64,000 nucleotides of DNA, taken from contig CAMNDY010000001.1 of assembly GCA_946535985.1 (NCBI GenBank), positions 1 through 64,000 of the forward strand. The letters run 5' to 3'. The translations under genes and the position numbers were made by a program. Each line of letters opens with the position of its first letter. Position 1 is the first letter of the stretch. This stretch comes from an uncultured Treponema sp. GTDB taxonomy: Bacteria; Spirochaetota; Spirochaetia; Treponematales; Treponemataceae. Positions 1-7,690 of the stretch are shown one piece after another. Under the pieces are notes generated by a model. That model was not told the DNA's origin. It was given only the letters and a program-made list of their open reading frames with translations, and did no database searches.

Positions 1-66
1 CCTCTCTCTGTTCTCAACTGTTTAATTCTTTCGTTTAACAAAATCCGCCATCCGTCTAAGAAACTT

Positions 67-95
67 TGTCATTGTCGGGCATGACCCGACAATCT
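67..95. repeat. Palindromic GTCGGG repeat, single unit
   Basis: One unit of the palindrome family whose arms read ATTGTCGGG and CCCGACAAT, flanked by TGTC and CT. The same unit recurs near 13.98, 26.1, 48.2 and 50.3 kb, always between genes. It could fold as a hairpin in RNA but lacks a T tract here. Confidence 0.75.
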
Positions 96-146
96 CTTTC
101 TACCAATATGTGTGTCAACTAATTTAATACTATTGTATTTTATTAT

Positions 147-175
147 TTGACAAATCTTAAATACTAAAGTATTGT
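147..175 (+). promoter_or_regulatory. Sigma70-type promoter for the first lipoprotein gene
   Basis: TTGACA at 147-152, a 17-nt spacer and TATTGT at 170-175. It is followed by a leader of about 35 nt carrying a GAGAGGTG ribosome-binding site before the ATG at 216. A small palindrome ACAATAATATTGT (184-196) lies in the leader. Confidence 0.6.
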
Positions 176-215
176 AATAATAGACAATAATATTGTTATT
201 TTTGAGAGGTGATTT

Positions 216-2663
216 ATGAAAAAAGCATTTTTAAGGTTTCTTTCTATTTTTGTAATAGGATGTTTGTTCTTTTCTTGTAATCCTTCAACAGGGGATAATT
301 ATGAGGATGATGAACAACAGGAAAAGGAACAGGGGATTGTTGTAAATGGTAATATTGATGTTAAGTTTGATTTTTCTGGTGCTCAAGCTCTTGCAAAATT
401 GGAAGCAAAACAGGATGGTTCTCGCGCTGTAACGAATGCAGATGATCTTGGTGATTTAGTAAAAATCCTTGCCGATGGTTCAATGAAAAATGCAATTACT
501 GTAGGAGAAAACTGCTACCTTAGTGATATCGTCGCAATTTACAAATCTCCCTTGGAAGATTCAAAAGATATTTTCATTGTATTTAATGGTGAAAGTACTC
601 TTGGTTATAAAGAAGTTGAAAAACAATATGAGTGGGGTGATAAATATATAGAACGCAAGGAAATCAGGGTAGGCCAGTTAATTTGTTTGCACGAAGACGG
701 TTCCATCGCTGATATTCTTAAAAAAGAAGAGACGACAGATTCTTGGAATAATCACGTTTCTTTAAAAACAGATAGCGTGACATTTGATGCAGCTGGCAAT
801 GTCTATTTTATTTCCAGCGATAATGGGGATATGATTTATCAATACAATCCAAAAACAAGTGTTCTCGCTAAAATGGTAGCTGCAGTAGAGGGAACAAACT
901 ATCAAAAAATGCAGATTGATGATGCAGGGCAGTGGATTTTTGTTTCGGGAAGCAGATATGTTTCTAGTAGTTCGTATTTCTTGCGGGCTATTCCTATTAG
1001 CAATCCTAATGGATTTGTTAATATTTATTATTCATCAAATAACAATATTGGAACAGAGCAATGGACCTATGATAATAGAAATGAGATTATGTACTTTATT
1101 GTAAATGATGGTAGTAATGAAGGTCTTTTTACAGCGTCAAAAAATGCAGGTTTTAAAACAAAGGAATTTATTGGTAGCAAAACTAAGATTTGGCGAGAGT
1201 TTAATAATCCGATAGGAATATTTAACATGTTTATCTCTTATTATTCAGATTATGAATGGCTTTATGTTGATGAAGAAAGTAATTTTTCACCAAGTTACAA
1301 TGTTGATGTGATACTTAATTGTTTTAGTCATTTTTTTTATGGTTATAAAAGTGAGTCTCATGATTATGATACTATTTCTCTAACACGTGATGAGGTAGAT
1401 ATTCGTTTTGATTCTTTTTCTGAAAAAACTGGACAATTTAAACTTCTTTATAACCTTACAAAAGGAAAAAAGAATGAAGAACTCTTTGAGGCTTTGAATT
1501 GTTGGGAAGGAAAGGCTGCTATGTATGAGATTTGTTATGATGTATATTATAGAACTACGAAGTCTGCTCTAGACAGAGGTTTTATACATAATTTTTTAGC
1601 TGATATTGTATATGTTAAAGATACTGATATTTTATTGTGTGATTATGATGAGGTTATCCTTTCATATTATGACAAATGGGATTATCTTCGCGATGATAAC
1701 GGGAACATTGTCTATGATGAAAACGGAAATGATGTTTGGACACAAATTGGTTTGCATGAAATAAAAGGAAAAGATTTTTTTCCAAAAAATGAATTTGGAA
1801 GTTATATGGATATGTCTTATCTTTCTTTCGTAGGGGCTACTAATGGTAATCATCCTAATATAGTTTGTTACGACTGTGAAAAAACGCCGTCTGAACTTTT
1901 GAACTATTATTTTGATTTTTGTAATGTAGATGGAAAGAAAGAATTTCGTCTAACTGCTTTCGAAAATGATGAACAATATAGTGCACTTTATTCTCCCCTA
2001 ACTAATGAAGAAGCCTTAGAATGGATTTTTGCTGATGTGGAGCGGTTGTCTTTATTAGCTATGGCAATGACGTTTGATAATGAAAAAGGCTGTTTTGACG
2101 ACGATATATTTATTAGATTTCTTTCCAAAACCTGTTTTATTGAAGGCTCTAATAATCAAGCAATAACTATGAAATCATTTTCTGATTTTTGTATTGGTTA
2201 TTACCCTTATAGTTGTTCTCTCTTTGTAAATCCTACCGGCGTTTACTATGAATACACAGACAACAGTACTTATTACTATCTGGTTCAGGTTTCAGATGAA
2301 AGTGGACGTATTATTGAAAAAATCAAAAAAGTTGATTTACCAACTGGAAAGGTTGTTCGTTCTGAAAGAAATAATGAACGTCTTGTGTTGCAATATTCAA
2401 TAATGGATTCAAACGGTGCAGAACTTGGATATCATCATATCTATGCTGTAGACTTGGAATCTGGCCAAGTTACCAACTGCTTCGACAACGTCCCTAACCG
2501 CAATTCTCTAGAGGTAGTATCTTTCAACTCTGCCGGCGACTTACTCTACTACAGTGCTGTCCGCGGAACCTCTGTTGAAAACGGAATTGTAAACATCGTA
2601 ACCAACGAATACAATCCACTAACCGTCCAGCGTAAGATGGTTGCAGTTTATACGTTTAATTAA
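216..2663 (+). CDS. Large putative lipoprotein of unknown function
   Basis: 815 aa. The N-terminus is a lipoprotein signal peptide: a basic start, a hydrophobic stretch and a lipobox ending LFFSC, with the acylated Cys near residue 21, so it should be membrane-anchored and exported. An acidic linker (EDDEQQEKEQ) follows. The rest is rich in aromatic and acidic residues with recurring phrases of the type 'D..GNVYFIS..NG', suggesting a beta-propeller-like or repeat-based extracytoplasmic domain; this is only an impression. The ATG has a good GAGAGGTG site. The gene is monocistronic and convergent with the toxin island. I do not recognise the family. Confidence 0.85.
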   Translation: MKKAFLRFLSIFVIGCLFFSCNPSTGDNYEDDEQQEKEQGIVVNGNIDVKFDFSGAQALAKLEAKQDGSRAVTNADDLGDLVKILADGSMKNAITVGENCYLSDIVAIYKSPLEDSKDIFIVFNGESTLGYKEVEKQYEWGDKYIERKEIRVGQLICLHEDGSIADILKKEETTDSWNNHVSLKTDSVTFDAAGNVYFISSDNGDMIYQYNPKTSVLAKMVAAVEGTNYQKMQIDDAGQWIFVSGSRYVSSSSYFLRAIPISNPNGFVNIYYSSNNNIGTEQWTYDNRNEIMYFIVNDGSNEGLFTASKNAGFKTKEFIGSKTKIWREFNNPIGIFNMFISYYSDYEWLYVDEESNFSPSYNVDVILNCFSHFFYGYKSESHDYDTISLTRDEVDIRFDSFSEKTGQFKLLYNLTKGKKNEELFEALNCWEGKAAMYEICYDVYYRTTKSALDRGFIHNFLADIVYVKDTDILLCDYDEVILSYYDKWDYLRDDNGNIVYDENGNDVWTQIGLHEIKGKDFFPKNEFGSYMDMSYLSFVGATNGNHPNIVCYDCEKTPSELLNYYFDFCNVDGKKEFRLTAFENDEQYSALYSPLTNEEALEWIFADVERLSLLAMAMTFDNEKGCFDDDIFIRFLSKTCFIEGSNNQAITMKSFSDFCIGYYPYSCSLFVNPTGVYYEYTDNSTYYYLVQVSDESGRIIEKIKKVDLPTGKVVRSERNNERLVLQYSIMDSNGAELGYHHIYAVDLESGQVTNCFDNVPNRNSLEVVSFNSAGDLLYYSAVRGTSVENGIVNIVTNEYNPLTVQRKMVAVYTFN

Positions 2664-2680
2664 CTAAGTTTACAAAAAAA

Positions 2681-2704
2681 ATACCGCCCCTAAAAAGGCG
2701 GTAT
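2681..2704. terminator. Intrinsic terminator between convergent genes
   Basis: A perfect 8-bp stem, ATACCGCC/GGCGGTAT, with an 8-nt loop. On the minus strand it is followed by eight T, making a strong terminator for the minus-strand toxin genes. On the plus strand the downstream sequence is AT-rich (TATAAAAAATTT) and may also stop transcription of the lipoprotein gene. Confidence 0.75.
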
Positions 2705-2710
2705 TATAAA

Positions 2711-2788
2711 AAATTTGGATGGGCGGCGTATCCATCATATCAGGTTCCCTTTCGGGAGCGCAGGGTGCCTTTCCTGCTCGTCAAATTT
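2711..2788. other. Predicted multi-branched RNA-like element
   Basis: A closing stem AAATTTG/CAAATTT encloses three hairpins: GATGG/CCATC with a 9-nt loop, TTCCC/GGGA(G) with a TTTC tetraloop, and CAGG/CCTG with an 8-nt loop. Read on the minus strand the middle hairpin carries a GAAA tetraloop. The element sits between two convergent genes, downstream of both. It does not match tRNA, SRP RNA or tmRNA as I know them. It could be a small RNA, a 3'-UTR structure or a repeat unit. Confidence 0.4.
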
Positions 2789-2821
2789 CAATTACATTAT
2801 TACAATGAAATATCAGTTTTG

Positions 2822-3190
2822 TCAAGATTTGGAAAATTTCTTTAATCTTCCTGACTTGCAGTAATAATCGATTTTGGCTTGATTAACATCAAAAATCGTT
2901 GAGACATAATAAATCCCTTTTGTTTTATCAAGTTTTATACTCAAAAAAATATTATCATTAAAACATTTAATAAGTTCAATTTGTTCATCCCTTATCCCTG
3001 CATAATCAGGATTTGTAATTATTTCAGAGAGGGAATCAATATACTTTGCAGCTTTGTAATGTTTTCGTTTTAACAAGTGTGTCAAAAGACCTTTAGAACG
3101 ATAGACAGAGATTCTCTGACTCTGTATATTCAGAAAGGTCTTAAGAGAAGTATTAAGTTCAGCTAAAAATACTAATTTATCTGTTGGCAT
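2822..3190 (-). CDS. PBECR-type (phage Barnase-EndoU-ColicinE5/D-RelE-like) domain protein
   Basis: 122 aa, ATG start. The C-terminal 80 residues have the layout I associate with PBECR3-type domains: a central His (KRKHYKAAKY), an 'I.NPDYAG' turn, a strand 'IFLSIKLDKTKGIYYVSTIFDV' and a basic tail (SGRLKKF). Proteins of this superfamily are predicted RNases or toxin-like nucleases, often on mobile elements. It lies 22 nt downstream of the PIN toxin gene and is probably co-transcribed with it, as a third member of that operon. No strong Shine-Dalgarno is seen. Family assignment is from pattern memory only. Confidence 0.6.
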   Translation of the reverse strand: MPTDKLVFLAELNTSLKTFLNIQSQRISVYRSKGLLTHLLKRKHYKAAKYIDSLSEIITNPDYAGIRDEQIELIKCFNDNIFLSIKLDKTKGIYYVSTIFDVNQAKIDYYCKSGRLKKFSKS

Positions 3191-3212
3191 ACTTGAATAT
3201 TTGTCTTGATCT

Positions 3213-3617
3213 TTACTCCCACATCAGCTGCAGCCCGTTTTCTTCATACTGTTGGAACTTTTCGTCTTTACTGATTAGCACAAGGTTGTTTCGGATTGCC
3301 TGCTGAATGAGCATTCTGTCAAAAGGGTCGTGATGATTTTCTTTTTTAGGAATCTGGCCTATTGCCAGATAATCATAGGGGTCTGGATTTAGTATGGAAA
3401 AATCATATTGTTCTGCAATATGCGGAAGGTGTAGAATATTAATTTTTCCAAGGTTAAGTTTTTTGTTCTGATATTTTATTGCCATTTCCCAAAAACTTAT
3501 GGGACTCATGTATATTTGACTTTCATCATTGCAGAGAATCTTCATTACTTTTTTAGCAATTTTTTCTGGCTCCATTATAAACCAAAGAAAAACATGGGTA
3601 TCAATTAAGTATTTCAT
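3213..3617 (-). CDS. PIN-domain toxin (VapC-like ribonuclease)
   Basis: 134 aa. It starts MKYLIDTHVFLWF, placing the first metal-binding Asp at residue 6. The middle shows SFWEMAIK (Glu of the acidic site) and DPFDRMLIQQA (the conserved DPFDR.L..QA signature), followed by LVLISKDEKF. These are the hallmarks of the PIN family that cleaves RNA with Mg2+ or Mn2+. A strong GGGGGAG ribosome-binding site precedes the ATG. The gene follows its presumed antitoxin by 19 nt, the usual order for a type II toxin-antitoxin operon. Confidence 0.88.
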   Translation of the reverse strand: MKYLIDTHVFLWFIMEPEKIAKKVMKILCNDESQIYMSPISFWEMAIKYQNKKLNLGKINILHLPHIAEQYDFSILNPDPYDYLAIGQIPKKENHHDPFDRMLIQQAIRNNLVLISKDEKFQQYEENGLQLMWE

Positions 3618-3636
3618 TATTTCTCCCCCAAGTTGC

Positions 3637-3891
3637 TTACATTAAATCATCCATATTATCAAAAAGCCATTCAGGAGTTATTTCAAAATTTTCATCTTCC
3701 CAATATGGTCCATAATCTTTATAAAGTCCGGGAATACGTTTTTTTTTCTTGGGTTTTTCCATAATCTGCGTAAGCTGTGCCACAGGCTTTTTTGCACGGC
3801 CATAAAGAATCTGAACTTCTTCACCCTGCATAACCTTATCCAAAACCGAGGAAAACTGTGCTTTAAATTCACCTACTGTCATTTGTATCAT
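3637..3891 (-). CDS. Phd/YefM-family antitoxin
   Basis: 84 aa. The N-terminus (TVGEFKAQFSSVLDKVMQGEEV) is the Phd/YefM DNA-binding fold; residues 30-45 read 'YGRAKKPVAQL' as in many family members. The C-terminal half, including a run of Lys and a 'W...NMDDL' tail, would wrap the PIN toxin. The ATG is only 6 nt past a near-consensus -10 box and lacks a Shine-Dalgarno, so the mRNA is probably leaderless. A palindrome in the promoter spacer is a plausible autoregulatory operator. Confidence 0.85.
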   Translation of the reverse strand: MIQMTVGEFKAQFSSVLDKVMQGEEVQILYGRAKKPVAQLTQIMEKPKKKKRIPGLYKDYGPYWEDENFEITPEWLFDNMDDLM

Positions 3892-3897
3892 AAGATT

Positions 3898-3926
3898 ATG
3901 ATATGATTAACTTGTCAAGTTGTCAA
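3898..3926 (-). promoter_or_regulatory. Promoter and operator of the Phd/PIN operon
   Basis: On the minus strand: TTGACA (3926-3921), exactly 17 nt, TATCAT (3903-3898), then 6 nt and the ATG. The spacer holds the perfect palindrome AACTTGTCAAGTT (3909-3921), placed where an antitoxin operator would block RNA polymerase. Confidence 0.75.
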
Positions 3927-3955
3927 GAAAAGAAGCTTGCAATGTTCGTTTTTTC

Positions 3956-3985
3956 TTGACAAAAGTACTTCTGTAGAAGTATATT
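3956..3985 (+). promoter_or_regulatory. Promoter and operator of the ADP-ribosyltransferase/HTH pair
   Basis: TTGACA (3956-3961), an 18-nt spacer and TATATT (3980-3985). The GTG start follows 7 nt later, so transcript start and translation start nearly coincide. The inverted repeat TACTTC-TGTA-GAAGTA (3966-3981) spans the spacer and touches the -10. It is a good candidate site for the HTH protein encoded by the second gene. Confidence 0.7.
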
Positions 3986-3992
3986 TTTAATT

Positions 3993-4670
3993 GTGTCAAA
4001 GCTCACTTTATATCATGGATCAAATAAAATTGTCTCAAATCCGGTTTTTGGAAAAGGTAAAAGCTATAACGATTATGGGTTAGGATTTTACTGTACTCAG
4101 AGTAATGAACTTGCAAAAGAATGGGCATGCCCGACTCTTGATGACGGTTTTTCAAATTGTTATGAGCTTGAGACAGAAGGGCTTTCTGTTTTGGATTTAC
4201 AGTCCGAACAATTTTGTACGCTTCATTGGCTTGCTGTTCTGATTACAAACAGGCGTTTTGATCTGGATACTCCGGTTATGCGTCAGGGGGCAAATTATCT
4301 CAAGACAAATTTTCTTCCTCAACTTTCTGATTATGATTTAATCAGAGGATATAGGGCGGATGATTCTTATTTTGCTTTTGCGCAGGCATTTCTTTCGAAT
4401 CAGATTTCTTATGACCAGCTTAGAAAGGCAATGAAGCTTGGAAAACTTGGTGAACAGATAGTTCTTAAAAGTAAAAAGGCTTTTGATTTGATTGAGTTTA
4501 AAAACTATGAAATTGCTCAGGGACAAACATATTATAAATTACGTTTGAATCGCATGGAAAAAGCAAAGTCGGATTATAAAAAGTCACTGGAAGAAGCGGA
4601 TATTTCGGGGCTTTTTATTCGTGATTTAATTTTAGGAGATATAAAAAATGATGACCCGCGCTTACGATAA
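3993..4670 (+). CDS. DUF3990-type putative ADP-ribosyltransferase toxin
   Basis: 225 aa with a GTG start. The N-terminus LTLYHGS and then GLGFYCTQS with ELAKEWA match the DUF3990 pattern, in which the His of YHGS and the Tyr of GFYCT correspond to the NAD-binding His and Tyr of the ADP-ribosyltransferase fold. A Glu in GEQIVLKSKKAF is a candidate for the third catalytic residue. The last 80 residues are charged and helical. The gene overlaps the downstream HTH gene by 23 nt, so the two are translationally coupled. DUF3990 proteins are commonly paired with small HTH partners as suspected toxin-antitoxin modules; the target here is unknown. Confidence 0.72.
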   Translation: MSKLTLYHGSNKIVSNPVFGKGKSYNDYGLGFYCTQSNELAKEWACPTLDDGFSNCYELETEGLSVLDLQSEQFCTLHWLAVLITNRRFDLDTPVMRQGANYLKTNFLPQLSDYDLIRGYRADDSYFAFAQAFLSNQISYDQLRKAMKLGKLGEQIVLKSKKAFDLIEFKNYEIAQGQTYYKLRLNRMEKAKSDYKKSLEEADISGLFIRDLILGDIKNDDPRLR

Positions 4671-5307
4671 ATTCTTTCTTCCTGGTGTAATGAAAAATCT
4701 AGGCTTCGCAGTTGATTTTGCGGTTAATGGTTGTGGACTTGCTGCCGATTCCTTTTATGATTTTTTTATTGCTTCAAAGGTTGCAAAAGGAATTGAAGAA
4801 GGATCTCCTCTTTTTGTATGTGGCTGTTCAGGAACGGAGCTTGCACTTTCGGTTTTTGAACGTGTCGGATTTTCTGGGAACATAGCTTCTGCAGATTCCT
4901 TTGTTCGTTTTGAGCGTTCCCCGGAATATTGGGCCGGCTGGATTCTGGCATTTTATCAGTGGGAAACAAATTTTTCATTTTTAAAAATCAGGGATTTTGT
5001 TTCGTTTTCGCAGATTATAAATATGTACGAGCCTCTTCACGAAGCACCGCAGGAAAAGTTTTTAGATGTTATGAATGACCTTATAAGGCAAAAAGATTTT
5101 GAAAAAAAGACAAACCTGCATAACCTTAGAAAAGCTTCGGGACTTACACAGAAAGAACTTTCAGAATTGACCGGCGTGAACCTCAGAACATTGCAGCAAT
5201 ATGAAATAGGTTCAAAGGATATAAACAAAGCAAGTGGCCAGACAATTAACTCTTTAGCCCGTGCATTGCACTGTAATTTCTATGATGTTATGGAGCTGTC
5301 GTTATAG
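4648..5307 (+). CDS. Fusion of unknown domain with C-terminal XRE-type HTH; likely antitoxin of the ART pair
   Basis: 219 aa. Residues 1-145 form an uncharacterised domain with 'SPEYWAGWILAFYQWETNFSF' and 'MYEPLHEAPQEKF'. Residues 152-215 are a clear XRE HTH: LRKASGLTQKEL, SELTGVNLRTLQQYE, and a closing 'INSLARALHCNFYDVME'. It starts inside the toxin gene. The expected role is neutralising the ADP-ribosyltransferase and repressing the shared promoter through the HTH. The N-terminal domain is longer than a typical Xre-family antitoxin. Confidence 0.75.
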   Translation: MMTRAYDKFFLPGVMKNLGFAVDFAVNGCGLAADSFYDFFIASKVAKGIEEGSPLFVCGCSGTELALSVFERVGFSGNIASADSFVRFERSPEYWAGWILAFYQWETNFSFLKIRDFVSFSQIINMYEPLHEAPQEKFLDVMNDLIRQKDFEKKTNLHNLRKASGLTQKELSELTGVNLRTLQQYEIGSKDINKASGQTINSLARALHCNFYDVMELSL

Positions 5308-5323
5308 TAGATTTGAGCAAGTT

Positions 5324-6358
5324 TTAACAATGCCAAACCAGTGTAGCCAGCTTATTTGAAAAGGGTTGTGGCCGTCTGAAATCGGGCAGCCAGCTGGTGT
5401 CGTCGGTGAGTTCCTGGTAGAAAAGATATTCAAAGTCGTAGGCTTCTATTAAGTCTTGGATGTCGGCGTCTTCCTGTGGAGTGACCAGTCGGTTTTCTAA
5501 AGAGGCAAGTGCTTTTTTGCGGGCAGCCAGGCGATCGGCTTCTTCTTCAAAAGGCACTGGCGTATATTGATTCATAAGCGAGATGATTGCGCGGCCGTCG
5601 GCATTTTCTTTGAGCCATTGCAGAACATCGGCGGTCTGTTCAAATTTTCCTGGCATAAAAAGATGACGGATTATTACTCCAGACATCATTTTGTCGCGGG
5701 GTTGACCTGCTTGAGCCCATTCTGCGGGTTTTGCGTTAGGAGGCTCCGGAATGCTTACAATTTCAAGCGGATTATTTTCTATCATCCAGCGGATTGCGGC
5801 AGTGGCAGATTTGGGATAGTCAGGTGCGGCAAACAAAGATTTTGAAAGTGAAGAATCCAGTGTTTTTAAATCCGGCAGCCAGATTGTAACGAGGCCTTTC
5901 AAAAGCTCAAGCATTTCAACATTTTCATATGCAGAAGAATTCCAGCAAAAAGGCACAGTAACTCCGCCATCCCGTGCGGCTCGTAAAAACTCTGCTATTT
6001 TTGGAATGTGGTGACTTCCTGTAACAAGGTTTATATTTTCTGCCCCGGCAGCCTGCAGTTTCAGGCAGATGTCAACAAACTCAAGCTTATCTACAGATCG
6101 TCCCAGTCCATCTTGACTAATCTGATAATTCTGGCAAAAGGCACAGCGTAAGGTACAGCCTGTAAAAAAGATTGTTCCGCTGCCACCAAAAACTGTTACA
6201 AGAGGTTCCTCGCCAAAGTGAAGGCCTGCAAATGCAATGCGGAGGTCTGCGGGTTCTTTGCAAAAGCCTGGCCCTTCGACAAGCTCAGGGACCACACGGT
6301 TTACCCCGCACTTTCTGGGGCACTGGCGGCACTCGCGATAAAAATCCTCGCAGTCCAA
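5324..6358 (-). CDS. PflX-like radical SAM iron-sulfur protein (COG1313 type)
   Basis: 344 aa. The N-terminal Cys-rich stretch (CRQCPRKCGVNR...GFC) and the CTLRCAFCQNYQIS motif (CxxxCxxC for the 4Fe-4S cluster binding S-adenosylmethionine) identify the PflA-like activase group annotated as PflX. Substrate is unknown. A copy of the genome repeat is read in frame as VVPELVEGP between CGVNR and GFC, two elements that are normally close together. It begins a minus-strand run with the next two genes and sits 2 nt after the upstream stop. Confidence 0.82.
   Translation of the reverse strand: MDCEDFYRECRQCPRKCGVNRVVPELVEGPGFCKEPADLRIAFAGLHFGEEPLVTVFGGSGTIFFTGCTLRCAFCQNYQISQDGLGRSVDKLEFVDICLKLQAAGAENINLVTGSHHIPKIAEFLRAARDGGVTVPFCWNSSAYENVEMLELLKGLVTIWLPDLKTLDSSLSKSLFAAPDYPKSATAAIRWMIENNPLEIVSIPEPPNAKPAEWAQAGQPRDKMMSGVIIRHLFMPGKFEQTADVLQWLKENADGRAIISLMNQYTPVPFEEEADRLAARKKALASLENRLVTPQEDADIQDLIEAYDFEYLFYQELTDDTSWLPDFRRPQPFSNKLATLVWHC
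6272..6296 (-). repeat. CCTTCGAC-family repeat inside the PflX-like gene
   Basis: Near-consensus copy with A instead of G in the 'aagctc' portion, translated as VVPELVEGP in the Cys-rich N-terminal region. Confidence 0.85.
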
Positions 6359-6360
6359 AA

Positions 6361-6765
6361 TTAATATGCTCCCTTAGAAACCAGCACCATCATAAGCTCC
6401 TGCAAAATATTTACAGGCAAATCCTCTGCTTCGTAATTTACAAGGCGGCCAATTTCCTGCCAGTCTTGGTCTGTAATCAAATCCTGGTCTTCGTCGCTGT
6501 TATTTAAAAAGGCCAGCATTGCGGCAAGCTTTCCTGTGTTTTCATCACTTGGTTCGTAGGTTAAATCTGAACTGTTAAAGACATAAGTGTTTTCCCAGTA
6601 TTCATAAATTGAACCTGGAAGTCCCATAGGGCAGGAGGTTGCCCGCTCAAAAAGATTCCTTATTTCATCGCGAATATCATTGTAGCCCGAAAAACCAGGC
6701 TTGTTATTGCGGGCGTGTTTTTTTACCTTTTCAACATCACTTAAAAATTTTCCGATATCTGTCAT
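6361..6765 (-). CDS. Small soluble protein of unknown function
   Basis: 134 aa, acidic, no signal peptide or membrane segment. It contains 'GYNDIRDEIRNLFERA' and 'DQDWQEIGRLVNYEAEDLPVNILQELM', predicted helices. Its ATG abuts the TAG of the upstream membrane protein, so it is probably the middle gene of a three-gene operon. I do not recognise it. Confidence 0.7.
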   Translation of the reverse strand: MTDIGKFLSDVEKVKKHARNNKPGFSGYNDIRDEIRNLFERATSCPMGLPGSIYEYWENTYVFNSSDLTYEPSDENTGKLAAMLAFLNNSDEDQDLITDQDWQEIGRLVNYEAEDLPVNILQELMMVLVSKGAY

Positions 6766-7638
6766 CTACAACATCCTTGTATTTTTTTTATATTCTTCAA
6801 AGCCTGACTTGCGGGCTTGATGTTTGTCGGCCATTGGGATGCTTACAAAAAGGAACATGAGTGTGTTTACAGCAGCTCCTGCTAAAAGCAAGCAGGGGCC
6901 ACCTGTTGCAATCACGCTTGCAAATCCAATTCCCCACCACATGAGAATTTCGCAGGCATAGTTTGGATGGCGCGATTTTTTCCAAAGACCTGTCTGAATA
7001 AAACCTCCGGCTCCTGAGTTTCTGAAACGGTGCATCTGAATATCTGCAAGACCCTGAAAAACGGTTGCTGTAAAACACAAGGCAATAAAGGCCAGACAGA
7101 GAGGTTTGAAGGCGGCTCCCTGAACAATAGCTGTAACAGCCGGAAGCACACATAAATACACTACCAAAGTTGGAAACATGTGTATGCCAAGAAAATTAAT
7201 CAGCGGGTATGCGGGGCCGGTTTTTTCTTTGAGCATCAAATAGCGCCAGTCCTGATATTCAAAGCTTTTAAAATTGTAAATCCAGTTGCCTGTGAGTCTT
7301 AGTGCCCAGAAAAGCACTGCCGCAAAAAGAAGCCAGCCTAGTAAAGTTACGCCTGTTCCGTTTGCATTCATTTTTGAAATTGCAAGGGCAAGAATAACAG
7401 GTGGCTGAACACTCCAATATGGATCATAAACCGAAGCATTGCGGAAAATCAAACTAAAGATGAAAACTAAAATTGTAGCAGCAATATCGGCAAGAAGAAG
7501 TGAAAGCCGGAAAGAAGACTGTCCCTCGCCGGCAGAAAATTTTCCCTCAAAAAAATCATAAGTAAAAAGGCCGCATAAAACTGCAAGGACGTAAATAAAA
7601 ATAATTACAGCAAGAGCTGCATACCTGTTCTTTATCAT
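6766..7638 (-). CDS. DUF1295 / steroid 5-alpha-reductase-like membrane protein
   Basis: 290 aa with about seven hydrophobic segments. Family features are 'VYDPYWSVQPPVI' and 'LRLTGNWIYNFKSFEYQDWRY' in the first half, and 'HRFRNSGAGGFIQTGLWKKSRHPNYACEILMWWGIG' in the second. The latter resembles the NADPH-binding end of 5-alpha-reductase and ICMT-like enzymes. The natural substrate of DUF1295 proteins is not established. The ATG is 6 nt from a -10 box shared in mirror image with tatD and has no Shine-Dalgarno. Confidence 0.83.
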   Translation of the reverse strand: MIKNRYAALAVIIFIYVLAVLCGLFTYDFFEGKFSAGEGQSSFRLSLLLADIAATILVFIFSLIFRNASVYDPYWSVQPPVILALAISKMNANGTGVTLLGWLLFAAVLFWALRLTGNWIYNFKSFEYQDWRYLMLKEKTGPAYPLINFLGIHMFPTLVVYLCVLPAVTAIVQGAAFKPLCLAFIALCFTATVFQGLADIQMHRFRNSGAGGFIQTGLWKKSRHPNYACEILMWWGIGFASVIATGGPCLLLAGAAVNTLMFLFVSIPMADKHQARKSGFEEYKKNTRML

Positions 7639-7644
7639 AGAAGT

Positions 7645-7684
7645 ATGCTATCAGATTGAAACTTATTTTTCAATCTGATAGCAT
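7645..7684. promoter_or_regulatory. Symmetrical bidirectional promoter (40-bp palindrome)
   Basis: Perfect 17-bp arms (ATGCTATCAGATTGAAA and its complement) around the 6-nt loop CTTATT. Each strand reads TTGAAA, 17 nt, TAGCAT, and then exactly 6 nt to an ATG: 7691 on the plus strand and 7638 on the minus strand. One palindrome therefore supplies complete, overlapping promoters for two divergent leaderless genes. Confidence 0.8.
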
Positions 7685-7690
7685 TGCTTT

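Noticed and set aside
2711-2788. TPP riboswitch or SRP RNA reading of the structured element
   Set aside because: The minus strand has an ACCTGAT-like piece, but the CTGAGA and TGCCAGCG boxes are missing, and the GGAAGG/AGCAGC core of SRP RNA is absent. Position is 3' of both genes.
2822-5307. Prophage remnant
   Set aside because: Toxin-like genes alone; no integrase, structural or lysis genes and no att-like repeats around them.
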